Of a stretch of 64,000 nucleotides of DNA, positions 44,483 through 59,400 are shown one piece after another. The stretch's first letter is position 1. Each line of letters opens with the position of its first letter. The stretch is taken from assembly GCA_030248135.1 (NCBI GenBank), contig JASANC010005673.1:1-64000 (forward strand). Direction: 5' to 3'. The notes beneath the pieces were generated by a model. It made no database searches. It was not told where the DNA came from and saw only the letters and a program-made list of their open reading frames with translations. This stretch comes from Theristus sp. LFF4_11 (Eukaryota > Nematoda > Chromadorea > Monhysterida > Xyalidae). The position numbers and the translations under genes were made by a program.

Positions 44483-47400
44483 TCAATATGGTAACAATAA
44501 GGCAGCGTCCTCCGTCAAACCAACCGCATTCAGAACGCACTGATCCAGCACGGCGCTCAACTCCTCGATGCTGAACTGCTGCAGCACGGAGAAACTGGCG
44601 AGCTGATCGTCGATCTGGCGGGCGCAGTGCACGCAGTACACGATGAACTTGCTGCCCTCCTCCCGCACGAACAACACGTTGAACGTTTCATGCTGCAATA
44701 GAACGGGAACGTGTGAGTGTGAGTGACAACTAGACAGAGTAAAGATTGTTAGAAATGGAATGCACAGGATAAACTCGGCGGTAACACTGGAGGGCGCATC
44801 AAAAACTCAGGGTATCATTTTTTCGTCGTAACACTTTTTCCTGGACGCCCATCACACGCGCACAATCCAATATATCCACATTTGATTTGCTGAATAACGA
44901 ACAGCAGATCAATCAGTCAATTGACCAGTTTATAAAGATGACACGACGACCACCTGGACTCGCAGCATCAACCTTCACAACGCCGTCCCATCCCCTTCTC
45001 AAACCAATTGGAAAGAACCTCGCACGCACCTCGCATGAGTGGCAGTAGTGCGACGGCTCCTTGTTCAGTCGAGCGTGGTAGTGCACGGATTTGCCGAGCG
45101 ACTGTGCAAAGTCCAGTTGCATTTGACAAAACGCCAGCGATCGTATCAGGACACTTCTGTCATGGAAGTTTCCAAAAATATAGAATATGAACAATTTCAA
45201 AAAAGAACTCCGAACGCAACACGCTGGATGGCTTATGTGTATTGACATTCAGCGCGCCAGTTCAGATTGCCACAATCACCATTAGTGCAAAGCACCAAAT
45301 AACGGCACCGCAATGCCACCAACCTTAGCAACTCCAAATATCTTGCGTTGGTGAACTTGACGTTCCTGGCAATCTGCCAACAAAGGAACACGGCGGGCAC
45401 AATCGATTTATACGAGCGCAGTTTGTTGTATTCGTACGCCTCGAGCATAGCGCGCAACTGGCACTCCGTGAACGGACCAACGTTCCACGCAATGTTGTTG
45501 CACCAGCCCTGAGATGCAGCAAAAACAATACACTTAAATCGTATGGAACATACACTATTATATAAACACACGTTTGTAAGCCATTCGCTGATTGGCTGTT
45601 TCATACAGGATTGCAGAATTTTGTCTGACGGTACGGAAAGTGACTTCAACCAGCGAACGCACTCAACTGAGATTACCACCGTCACCGGATCACAGCGGTG
45701 TTTCGCCTTCACCTAAACAAGCTATGCTCAACTCAACAGACCCACCCCCCAAAGCGTACCGTGGCCTGCACCCAGTGCGCCGTTGAGGGGCCGACCCAGA
45801 CGACGTCGCCGGCCTTCTGCGTGAACCTGTACAAGGGCACGTGCGCGTCCGCCAGATCCTGCAACGTCGGCCACCAGGAGCCCTTCAAATAGTCGACGTT
45901 CTCCTTGTCGCACATGTCCGACAGCACGCCGTTGTAGGCCTCCGGCACGCAGAACCACTCGCAGTCGCCGGGGCCGATGTTGACGTTGACCGAGCAGAAG
46001 TTGTTGTTCTCGCGGTGGCCGGGCGTCTTGCAGCCGGGCACCTGAGCAGTTGGAAGGAATGTTGCAAGTGGAGCTGGCGGGTGTTTTGTTTGATTACCTT
46101 CTATTGTTTCGAGAAACACAAGAAACTCGGATGAAACTGTGTGCACACAATGAAACAGTTCATGTGATTGTAAACCTAAAGTTACGATAGATCAATCTAA
46201 AAGCAAACGGACACGACACGCACCTTCATGTACAGCTGCACGGTGTTCATGCCAAAGACCGGGTGCTCCAGATGCGTCAGCATGTTCGACGCTGAGTTCA
46301 GTCGACAGAATGGCGGCAGCTTTTGAATTTCCTACAACAAACGCGATCAGTTCAGCTGACACTAAACAAAAATAAAAGTAACCTCGAGTGCAAAAATCAG
46401 CAAACAATCCAGAAGTGTCCCACAACCAAAACTGACCAGCAGCTGCTGTTTCCAGATGCGCTCATCCGACAGATCGATGTTCGTGCCAAACTTCAGTGAT
46501 TTCACCAAATGACCGTCGTCGACGCCGGGACGCTTCGCGAACGGCTCGAATTCCTTCGAGCCGCCTTGCTTCAGTTTCTCTTGTTCTTCCTGTGATCAGA
46601 GTAGACTACTCAATCTCAATGTGAAGGTCGAACGGCAGTGCACTGATAGGCGACGTACAAGGCCAATAAATCCAATCAGTTCGTTGTATGCGAGCGTTTT
46701 TGAAACAACAAAATTTTATCAGAAATTCAACACAACAAGAAAAAACCAAAAAACCAAACAGAACTTAAAAGAACGCCTCACCCTCAGCGAGCACTGGAAC
46801 GTGTGCGCCTGGTAGGCGGCGTACTGTTTCACGGTGGTGTACGAGCGCTGCGACTCGCAGAACCACATCTTGTTGCCGAGCTGGTCGGTGTTGATGTCGG
46901 GCGGCAGTTTCAGCTGTGTTCGCACCTCGACCTGGTGGGCGGGCGCAGTTTCCATGAGTGTTTTTGACGAGAAATACGAGAGATCAATGCGCAGCGCCGT
47001 GGTGAGTCCCTTGATCAGGGAGCATGGTGATCGGTAGCAGAGCTGCTCGAGCTCGGGCGAGCTCGCGTCCTTCTTGGAGTCAACGATGACGCTCGGTGTC
47101 AGTAGGAGCAGCTGCAATGCAAAGTGGCTTGCAATCGGAATTGGTTGTCTTTTGAATCAGAGGGGTACCCAACTGATCAGGTGAAGTTCAGAGAAATGCA
47201 GAGAACCTTTATAAAACTCGGTTGATTTGTGATGAGAGAATAATATCTGCATTTTTTGTCACAGGATCAAAAATGCAATCATTCATCAGCCTGTTGCACT
47301 TGCACACAAAAACGACAAAAACAAAAAAAATAAAAAATAAATGAAAATAATAATTCAAAAAATCAAAGTCGATACCTTCTCCTTCGGCATTTTGTGTTTC

Positions 47401-50400
47401 GGCGGGCGCGACAACAACGGCGGCAGCGGTCGCTCTTGGAATATCGGTTTATACGCGTTCGGACTCTGCATCCGTTGGCGGCACATTTGCAGGATCTCGG
47501 CGGCGCTGACGCTGGTGGGCACGCAGAGCGGCGCCAGCAGACTCATCACCGGCGGCACAGAGCCGCTCGGCATCGAGTCGCCCGGGCGCAGTTCACTCGA
47601 GGAGCTCACGCGGTTGTCCTGCATGGACGGGAATGGTGAAATTGTCTTGTTTGTTTGAGAGAGCACTGCTAAGTATTGTTCCAGCCGATCATATCAAGAG
47701 ACGAACAAAGCCAACAGACAAAAGCGTAACATTCTATGCTGGTAGAGCACGACCAATCAGCCGAGACATCCAATCAACTGCTTACAAAACGACTCATTCA
47801 CGATACGTTCATTCCATTTCGCGACACGCAGAACACGAGAAAACTGTAGACACAGCGCCGACGGACACGAATGAAACGAACACCACCAAAGTTCCATAGA
47901 AACATGCGCGCCCGAGCAATGTGCAGCCACCTGAATCCTGGTGGTCGCAGCGGGCGCCGCGGCGCCAGTGGCGGTGCCAGTCGGCGGTTTCTGATCGCCC
48001 GCGTCCCTCGTCGACTCGGTGCTGCCGTTCTTCGCGGACGTCGGCTGCACCAAAGCGGCCGAGCTCAGCATCGGGTCGTGTTTGGTCGGACCAGCCGGCT
48101 CCGACGGTTCGCCGAATCCGCCGAGCATCAGATCATCGCTGTCGTGCCTTGCGCCCGTGCGCGCGTCCACCACCGACGGGTCACCGACCGTTGTGGCGAC
48201 CGTTGTACCGCCGGGTGGGCCGGCGACGCCGAGCACGTGCAGTAGGTCCTCCTGTGACACCTCGGGCAGGTCGCCGGCGCGGGGCTGCAGAGGGCAACGC
48301 AATTTTTTAAAACTGGTTTTAATGTTAAGATTCAAGAGGAGCCCCGCCGAGGGGTGTATGGGCACTTAATGACAGAGAAAACTCGATGGGCGCCCTACTC
48401 AATGGCGTTCTGTACGCTTCTCTGGGTTAGCCCTGGCTAAAAACATCGCCTAAAAATCCCAACAACAACAACAACAACAACAACAATCATTCACTGAAGA
48501 GACCACCCTCTTCTGCATCTGATGTTGGCCGGGTCGAAACGCAGAGAACCATCGTACAACTTGGTTGTAGTCGGAAAGCAAGCACACGGTCATCCGGTGT
48601 GTGACTTCGACACAAGTCAGTTAGAGATTTGCCTTCAGGCTCTTTTCGAATGGATCGCCTGATTTTCAAGAACGAACATGCGTTCACAAACATACATTCC
48701 TGTTTGGAAATCAGGCGATCCATAGGTTCGGTTGTTCAAAATCAGCGACCGCAAAACAGCTCAAGTCGGGGATTTGCGTGCGCTCGAATGCGACCACTAA
48801 GGTGAATGCAAGTCGAATGCCCAACACTTGCTGCGCACCTGCGTGTCGGCGCCACCACCGCCGTCGCGTTGTTTGTAGTGTTGCACCAGTTTCAAATGCT
48901 GCTGCATCAGAGTGTACTGGTTTTCCAGGCGTGTCAACACGAGCGCCTGATCGGCCACTAATTGCGTCTGAGAAAAAAACGAAAAAATTGTCTGGTGTTA
49001 GATGTTTTTCGGAACTGCGTAAAACGAAACAGCCGAATCCAAACACTAAACCAAGCAATCGCACTCAGCACACCCGATTCTGTTGCAGCAGCTGCATCAT
49101 GTTGATTTGCTCGGCAGTGAGATAAAACGGTGGAGGCGCGCTGCCCGGCTTTACATCGGCCGCCGTTTCCAGCTCGGGACGAGGCAAATGCGGACTGCCT
49201 TGTACGTATTTCTCTTGTTTCATCTGTGACACAGAATATTAAGAGGAAAACTGGCCATTGTTGGGTTGAGTAATTTTAATCACATAAAGCTAGCCGAATG
49301 GCTGCATGCATTTGAATTGGCTCACTGAATGAGTAGCCAATTGAGTAGCCAGCGTGCTGCTTAGCCAATTGGTGTACGATATTTGCAAATGGTATACACA
49401 CGTTCACAACTAACAGCAAATTTGACTGGAAAACCAAACATTGTCCTGTATACAAGCCAGCAGCCAACTGCAGCAGCACGATGCAACCCCGCGCACCCTG
49501 CTACCTTCAACAGTGCATCCTGTCGCTGCGATAATTCAGCCGGAATCGGTAGACGCCAAGCTTCGTCCAAACTCGGCAGGTGCGATCGCAGCGGTTGCAC
49601 AAAGCCTTTCGCCAATTCCGTTTCCAGCACTTGTATGCGTTCGGACAGTTCGGCCGGAAAGTCTGCAATACATTTTGGAAATCAAACAAACAACAAAATT
49701 GATCACTTTTTTCATCCCGTCTTTATTGACCTGCAAGTTAACAATCAAAAACGTCTTGGGTCAACGGGTCAAAAAAGAAACAGCCACGAGCACCGCGGTA
49801 CACGTCCACCTGGGCGAAACCGCAAACAGCGAACGTCATGTGGTTCGCAAAGTTGCACAAGCACCGAGTGACCCACCGGGTTTGTACTTGATCGCAGTGC
49901 TGTAGCAGTGCAGCGCGTCGTGGAACTGCGCGAACTGCTCGTACAGGAGGCCGAGGTCGGTCCAGGCAGCGGCGTGGTGGCCGTCCAATTGCACGGCGCA
50001 GATGAACGCCTGCAGGGCGTCCGTCGGCTGTTGCTGGTGTTGGTAGAGCACGCTGCACGAAATTGGATGGTGTCCTTGGTGGCAATGGCAAATAGACCAA
50101 CAGGCAAAAGTGCAGATGCGACAATTTTCGATCGGAAACAGCTCAATAGAAGGAGTTGTGACTAGAATTTTGCATCAATTCGTTCATCACACTACTTTCA
50201 ACATTCATTCCATGCTCTCCTCTTTCTGATGCCAAGCCAGAATCAGTTATTTTGGTCCCATTTCGAGTGAACGAAATGCCGAAAGAAAACACGAAACGGA
50301 AGAACGAACAGCAAGACTGACCTCCACAGTAACAGATTATCTCGAGTGACACAAAGAAGATCGTCAAAACGCAAATTGAAACGAAGACTGCATCGAGCTT

Positions 50401-53400
50401 TCGTGTCATATTGCGCTTGAATTTATACGTGGTCATTTTTGCGTTGCGTCACAAACAACGTCACAATTACAAAAACACTGAAACTCTAAAACTTCAACTC
50501 CGTCCTAATTACCAACACTATTATTCATCACGTCTTAGTCGTCAGAATGCAGCCAAAGCTCATAACAAGTTTATCTTTCATAAACACCGCCCACCTTGAC
50601 CAATGAGCATTGACGTGAAAGATAAGTTGATTGGCAATTCGATTACGGTTATTGTTATTGAGATGCAGCTTATGGCCATGGGTAACACGTATTCCTAACT
50701 CTATCCAGCTGCTCCATGAGTCAAGTAAACATATGACAGAACACAGTTTGTAGTACGCTGCGCTCAGCTTCATTCGAGAAATACTACGAAGCAGCATGCA
50801 CACGTGTCACTCACGAGCCCTTCATGTGATTGATAAAGATTCAATTATTCATGCTCGCACAGTTCTCCCGCTGTTGAGTTATTTGTGATTACGTGTTCAA
50901 CTTCTAATCAGACTTCCGCGAAAACTTGCAAAATGTGTTCTTTCATGAGCAAAACATGTTACACGTCATTAAATGAGCTTGGTTAGTTTTGAAAACAACA
51001 TGTTTATGACTCAACCGATTGCCACTTACTTCGGTTTTTGCGTTCTAGTTTCGTGTGGTTGTTAAGTTAACCTGGAGTTTGCATATCCCAATTATGCATC
51101 CGTTTGACCATCACTACCATCGTTCAGTTCCGACCACTTATAGCAAACTAAAAACCACACTAATAAAACCACACTAAATAAAAACCACTCTAAAACCACA
51201 CTATAAGCCACTCTAAAAACCACACTAAAAACCACACAGCAGCACTGCACCGACGCCGAGAGCCGACTGACCCGATGGAGCACCAGGTGTCTGCGTCCGC
51301 TTCACTTTTGTCGATCGACTGGCGATAGTTCAAGAATGCGTCGTGTGCGCGACCGGGCAACTGGCTGAAGCATCTGCCCAAGTAGTAGAACGTCTTTCCG
51401 GCGGCCGGGTCGCAGCGCTGCGAGTCCGTCAACAGCTGGATGGCGTGCTGGAGACGCTGCGCGCTCTGCTCGTCTGTTACGGGCGCGCCTGCGGAAAAAA
51501 CACACGCGCAAGTTTTGTCTGAAGCTCGTGCACTTTTTTCAACTGGCATTTTCTCTGTTCTGATAATACAGTCCACAAATGACACTACCAGCGCATATAC
51601 TGCATGGTGACTGGCTATGTTTCGATTCGGTTGGTCAGGACGAACGTTCATTGGCTTGAAATAGAAATCGAAATCTATTGACGTTTCACCAAAAAAACGG
51701 AATGGTTGTTTTTCGTCGTGAATATCGACGTTCACACCAATCAAGGCGTTGAAACTGACGCAGCGCTCAAGAAAAAAAAACTCGCCCTCGCACGCGAAAA
51801 GTGAACTCGGCCAATTCACGAACCTTCGTAACTGCCGGCGGCGTTGCCCGTCTGACGCACGCCCGCCGAGGCGTCGAGTTCGCTGCGAAAATAGCACCAG
51901 CCTGCAAACAAGGCAGCAAACATCACAAAAGTTATCATAAAAGGCAAAAACCCCAGATTTTGCAGTCCTAGTCTGAAGACAATGCATCGTAATTTGATAA
52001 CACTGCAATGTTGCACATTCACAAACAAACACACGGGCACACAGCGCGCGCGTCGCCTTGTCTCTGTTTGTTGTTACCACCATGCAACGTTACTGTGTTA
52101 TATCGATAACAAGTGTGTTGTGTCCTGAAACTCGGACTATCTTCTCCCATGGAAAAAATAAAATCATAAACCGACCGAGCTGCCTGAGAATGCACGCTTT
52201 CAGCTGTGTGCTCAACTGAGCGCTCGTCTCAAGCGTGACGTCATTCAAGATCGACTCAAACAGCTCCTTTGCTCGTCGGATGTCGCCGCTCAAATCGTAG
52301 CAGTGGGCGATGTGATAGCGGACTGAAAATTGGTAGCATGGTTTGAGAATGGCGGACAAACTAGCACTACAAGCACAGGGGTGCCGGCTGCGAAGCGACA
52401 CTGATGCCATTGGTTGCTTGTGCACAAATGGTCCTGATCGGTGCAACAGACCAATCAGGTTGTTTGCCTGATTGAAACGTAGCCAATCAGCCAGTCGTGT
52501 GGAAAAAACTTCATCTTGATCATTTCTCATTTATCTTGATTTCTTGCAATAACGAATGTTTCAGACGTGTTTCTTAGTGGTATCAACTGCTTCAACTTTG
52601 CAATCTACGGAATTTTGAAAAAAAAACCATTAAAAAAACCAAACGAAACAAAAAAACCAGTGGCTCACTTTCAAAACGGCCGAGTGCTGCCGGCTGGTTG
52701 TGTTGCAGTGATGAATTCAGGTGCTGGAACAGAAGGCAACACCTACAGCGATCGCTCACCGAATCAGTAAATGCAGAGCATGACAATAAAACGAGCGAAA
52801 TTAGTGCCGCAAAACACACAACAGCCCGTTTTCAGCGTCCTCTCACCTTGAGAGCGAGTTCCCAGCGGTTTTCAGCTTTGTACGACAATCCGAGTCGAAG
52901 GTGAACTTGGCTGACGCGCTCGAAGTCCGGCGATAAATATAAGACCGTTTGGAATGCACGGATGGCGCTGAAAAAGACGCAAAAAGTCTGTAGGAAGGAA
53001 GATGTAGATCGGAAAGACATCATCTGAAATGTCTCGTCTTTGCAGGCGCGAGTGGGATTCGAAGAAATGCGTTTTTCCTCTGCCGCCATAGTCAAACGAA
53101 GGAAAATGAATTCGTTGCAAAAATAACTTCGCTATTTTAATATACCAAGAACTGGAAGTCGTAGAACAAACACGTCAGGAAGCATTTAAAAAATATTTTT
53201 GAGAAACTGACAATTTCTGCCATCTCACTACTACGATGAATTATTAAACTGTTTTAAAAAGTCTTGCTCACCATTATGTTACACCTTGCAAATGGAAAGT
53301 GCGTTTTACCTACTGCAATGCAAGATCATTACAACAAATTAAGACTTATTTAAAGTGAGAACTACGGTACTTCTGCAACGCAGAAACAAATAACAACCTA

Positions 53401-56400
53401 ATAATAAAAGTAAAATCGATGCAATTTGTAAACAATAATCTGCTTCAGGTTGCAAACCACGATGAAGACAATCAATGAAATAGAAGTGAGAAATCACTGG
53501 AATAAACCAACGCTTGGTTGGCATGGTATCAAGAAAATTGAAAGCCATTGTTGCAAAAAACGGCAGGAAAAGAAACAGGCACCGAGCGGTTGATGTAAAT
53601 TCATTTCGTCTAGCCAGGAAGAAATTTCACATAAAACCAGACGTGCAAAATCACGTGCAGTTTTTTGTGCGTATCAAAATTTATCTATAATCAATCAAAT
53701 TGTCAAAAAAAAAACGTTGAAGGACACCTGGTGGATAAATTTTTAACCTTATACTTATACCAATTACTTTTCAAAGCTACCTTGTGGTTAGACAAAAATT
53801 GTGCTGCATCAACATAATAGGTGTATCATAAACGTAAATTTGCAGCACAAAAAACAGGTTTCAAAATGTTTCCATGTGAAAAAAAACTGAAAGTGTAGCG
53901 GGGCGGGAGGTCTCTTTGAATCCATTAAAACAGTCTCAATGAAAAACATGATAAATTAACTTTTTTCGTAAACACAACTTTGGTTTGGCTTTCGCGTCAG
54001 TATAAAGGTCAATTCAAACTTTCAAACGCTTTCAAATTGTCAAAGAAGACAAGAAATTTGCAACAACATGGGAAATTTTGTTTGAAAACACTGCGAAAAA
54101 GGTGTGCTCAAAAAAACCCGAAAGAAACTGAAGCCAAGCGAGCTCTTATGAACAATATGCAATAAATGCATTGACGTCATCAAAATCAAACGAGTTATGA
54201 AACAGAGATTCAGATGAAAATTACGGAACTGATCTTTCAGAGTGCAAATCACTTGCAGATGTTTATCAAAATCAACTCTCACCCTGTGGCGTTTTCAAGG
54301 AAACAACCTCAAAACACATGGAATCACAAAACGTGGCGTGTCTTCGATTCGAATTTCCGATAAAAACCGGTCATACAAGCAAACAACAATAAATTTAACA
54401 GTTTTTAGACGTGTCGTTTACTGAAGAAAAAACTGTCACTGTGACACGGGCACAGAAGAAAAACGCCTGCAAAACCAGATTTGCAAGTCGAAACAAAAAA
54501 ATGCAAACCAAAAACGAGTGAAAAAAGGCACGCCACTGAATTACCAAATCACAAATTAGCTGTCGGAAACAGTGAGAGTGCGAATTGTAATATGTTAGAA
54601 TGGAGAAAATAAATAGAAATAAATAAATAAATGGACGCCATGATCTGCAGTGTCAACCGACCAAGAAGACAGAAAAGGGTATAAGAAGGGACACCCCTGG
54701 AAAACGACATTTATGGAGTCTCCTCATCTAGAAGGGTCTTTCTCCAGTCTTCATGGCCCACTTTTAGCATGGTCAACGAAAGAAGATCAGACCTTTTGGC
54801 TCACATAAAAAAACATATGAGCCCAGAAAAAGCTCCACACCGAAATAAACATTCGACTTCACCACGTGGCCCGAAAAATATCTTGCAGATGCCAAAAATC
54901 ATAATCTTACACTGCTCATGACCGCTTGCTTTTTCCAACGAATCAATTGGCGTTGAAAGGCAATGAAAGGGGAGAGAGAAGGGGTGTGACTGAATGGGTG
55001 GGCCTTGTGTCAGCAGGAAAACAGCCAATTCAAAGGACACAAACAGCCGACTCGAAAGCTGCATTCTAAAATGGGGCTCCTATTTTATGTTAACCATAAC
55101 GGTCAACTGGCATGGCTGATGTGTGATTTTCGGTTTTCGAGACTGGTGCGCTCAGCTACAATTTCAACTAAAAAGCTAGCTCTCCGACTGAAAAGCCCAA
55201 AAATGCAGTAAAAATGAGAAATCGACAGCTGAAATCGTATTTACAATTACAAAATAGTGAAACAACCGCGTGGAAATGAGTGATCAGAGATCAGATGCAC
55301 ATAATGACAGGTTTACCGCGGAATTTCTATAGTCGGAATTCTGATTTTAGGGTGGCTCGACAATTCTGCAGCAATACAGGTGGGTCAGTAGCGCATTTCT
55401 GCAAGCGACTCATGAATAAATCAAACGAACGACTGCCGTTTTTTTCATACGGAACAAAACTATCGTTATTATTGATCCGTAATGACTGTTGGTTAGGTTA
55501 GAGAGAGTAGCTCTGTTGCAATAAACACATAGCTTTGTCATAGACATTTTCAGTGAACGGTGTTGAAAATGAAACGTTACTTGGTGCTTTTTTTCAAAAG
55601 TTTTCCAATTCAACCAATTTGTCATTCTATTCCCGTGTTCACATCCCCTGGCACAATCCAGCACTGGAGGAACCGACTGAAACAATAGAAACAAACAGCA
55701 AACATGTTTTCATTCCTGCTATATCGTTTCGATATACAACATTATAATAACTCAGTAAACCACAAAAAGTCTTGGGGAAAAACTGCAAAAACCTGAGAAA
55801 AACTACGAATATTCAAATTAACACGCCGTGGGAAATAGCCTGAACAAGACAAAACCGTATAAAAATTGCGCCAAAATAAAAAAAATGCACAAAGCAGACT
55901 CAGATCCATGTAAAATAATCTCATGTTTTATCGGTCAGTCATAAGGATTACGACAACAAAGAACATCCGAAAGAACTAAAAAGATACATAACAGTGGAAT
56001 TACTGGAAACGAAAGGGAATATTTTTTTACAAAATAAACATTACCATCTCGCAGTGGCTGTTGACGTTGACAGTGAAAAAATAAAAAATAAAACTACAAA
56101 AAAAACATTTCTACCGAATGATCAAAAGTTTGACGTGGTATCAAAAAAGCGGTTGGTTTTACGATTCGTTCTTAAGTCTAAATTTAGGTCTCAGGTCTCC
56201 AAAAACTACTTTCTTAAACGTTTAGCTGATTTGATCAACAAACAAAGGCCACTGTTCACAAAAAAATCTACGGCTAAAAACGCTGTGTCCATTGCAGTCC
56301 AGGCTGCGCGGCGGAAATTTGACACCCTGTTTCTGCGAAAAAAGAAAACCTGCGTCTGGCAAAATGCCCGAAAAAAGCAAAATCACTGTGTGAACCAAAA

Positions 56401-59400
56401 GTGCGTATTCACTCGTTGGTCACATAAAATGGTTTACAAAACAAAAAAAAAGAACGTCAAAAAGGATCCGAAAAATATGTTAAGAAAACAACAGAAGGCC
56501 AACTGGAAAAACAATGAAAACGAACGCCAATCATTGGTTTCACAAATTTCTAAAAGCAAACGCAACACAAAGGCAAAGAAAATCAACCTCTCAGCCGAAA
56601 GATTGAATGACCAATGACTCGCAGCTGGCAGGTACAACGGCTCAAGGACTTCAAGCCAAACAGAACGCGAAATTGTGAACACAGAAAGAACAGTAAACCA
56701 GTAACGGCGACTCCCAAAACGAACGAATAAAGGGTGAAAAATTCGCGGGAAGATGTGCAGTCCGAAACAGATATCATCAGAAATAAACGCTTTAAGGTTG
56801 ATCCGAAGAGAGAGGGCGAAACAAGGCCACCGATCTCTATACGGGTAGTAATAAAGCTTTATTCTGCCATTATTCGGAGTCTGTGCGTAATAAAAAACGT
56901 GCTCCCACCAGTGAATGGAGTCAAGTCCAAATTGTTTTTTTTTGTCCAAACTCATTTTATAAACTGGTTGATCTGCTGATGTTGAAATGGAAAATCCATA
57001 AACTTCCTGGGGTTAAGTGGATTCCCAGACCACAACACAGCAACTACATTAGTTTTTCGAGAACTTCACCCTCCGAAGTGTATGGACATGAGACCTTGCA
57101 CAAGAGCCGAACTCGATTTGTTAGTGGAGAATTTGTGAATGAATGGCCGTATATTATGACGGAATGGACAACAACAAACGCAAGCAACACAAACAAACAA
57201 CAAGAACATCACTCACTAATAAATACAACACGACACAGCACATCTATAGAGTTCGCTCTTTGTTGGTGTGGTGAACATGTTGACCGACACAAGCAAATCT
57301 GTTCTTCTACCAAACATAAATTTGCGAATCACTAAAGTCGGGCATGTAGAAGGAACATTTTATGGCCGCTATTTCTCATTTGCCACAAGCGAATGTGGTG
57401 GAGGGAATGCGAGGGACAAAAGAATAAGGGACACACGGATAACTTCGCAAAACGTGAAAAGTAACTTCAGAACGCCATTGATTTGTTCGAATCCAGAAAT
57501 ATGTAAAATGAAATAGTGATGTCAGATGAGCTTATTGTGGAACAGAAAGTGCAATTAAATTTGCAGCTTTGTGCAAACAGAAACAAACCGAAATAGAAAA
57601 TAAAGTTTCTTTCCTGATGATGTGTGTATTTCCAAAGTTATTCACATTTCAATAGTACAACTGAATCCGATTCTAACCTTGGTTTCAACAGAAAACAGAC
57701 AAAGAAACAATAAAAAAGAGACAGCAAAATAATCAAAAACCGAGACAAACAACCGACAAAAGAAATCTGGTGCAATCCAAAAACACTAATTTCATTATGA
57801 TTATTGGCTGAGAAAAATTAAAATTGCAACACAACAACGAGAAACTACGTATATATGCAGATATGAAAAGTAAGTAAATTGAATTTGTCTGGGTAAAACT
57901 AAGTGACAGAAAAAAGTGAATGAAAACCGTGGTGGCGTACCACAAAAACAACCAGAGACAAAGTTCTTGCGCGCCAAAAATATTCTTTCGTAACCTTGAG
58001 AGAAAAACTAAGAGAACTATGCACGATGTGAAGTGAAGTGACACGGGCCAGGCGGGCAGAGTGGTAAAATGTAAAAAAATGAGAGAAATAAATAAATGCA
58101 ACATAAAAACGCGTGCCACGCAAATGAGTCACATCCTTTTGAAAAAATCATAATGATTTTTTCTCACCCAAGTTGGATTTTTTGCAGTTGCCAGACTCCA
58201 TCCAGACACCACGGACCATTACATCTTCGGTCTGTTTTTTTAGAATAACCTCTCTTTGCCAGCGGTAGAACACCAGTGTAAAAATAGAACATAAAAGTAT
58301 AGTAATTTCACGCAATTTTTGCCGAACGTTTCAGTTTTTAAAGCTAAAATTACTAAAAATTACTTTCCAGTTCCCGTTCCACCCACATTGTAACTGAATT
58401 AATGACAAAAGGGAAAATTATTGAAAAACACTTGTATTTGAACTTTGGGATAATAGTTCATATAAGCTAAGAACAAAACGAACAAAGGACCAAAATACAC
58501 CGATTTCACAAAAAAGTGAATCAGACAAAAGAAAACAAAAAAAGTGAAAGTCGAATAGAAAGCAAAGGTATGGCACAAAAATTGTCGCTGGGGGCGGGTG
58601 GGCTGCAAACACCACTCATAACCACTTCCCCAAAAGTTACTTTAAACAAAAGTTACAATGTTCGGTTGATAAATGCATTGCCCACGCAGAAGCAGCGGTC
58701 TAAAAAATTTCACGCAAATATGATAAACTGCAATAAATATAACAAATGAAATGTGCAGTGAAACAGTGTTACAGGCATAAATAGAGCGGTGAAAATGACG
58801 GGTGAAATTAATTTTATGCAAATTTTAATTGACGGTTCAATCTACAAAATGCGATGGGAGAATGGGGTGAAGAATACAAGGATTAAAATTGGTTGTTACT
58901 GCGTTCCCTGAAATTAAAACTGAATCATCGCAGGAAAAATGTTTGATTGATGATGATGAACAAAATCAAAATTCCAGGTTAAGATTCGTGAGACAAATAA
59001 CATGGCGTCAGATCATGACACAGAGCAGAGCAAAAAACGCGTTTTTATTTCAGTTTTTAAGTTACACGTGGAATTGTCTAACACACAGTCGCTTAATCCA
59101 GTGATTCAAATCAAACGTCAAAAAGTTGCAAACAGTGTTTTCTTTCCCAAAGTTACTCTAATATTAGTTGACTGCTAGCAAACTTTATAAAATTGTCTCC
59201 AAATAATCAAAATCAAACTCACAACGGATACGCGCGAAAGTGGAAATACACCAGACCAATGCCATAGTGAAATGACGGCGACTGAAAATGTTGAAGAAAT
59301 AACAAAATCCGTCATCGTCAAATGCAATACGTTGAACTGTGCCGCTTGACGGCACTTTGATGGTGAAATTTATTCATTATCAGATTTGAGAATAAAGCGT

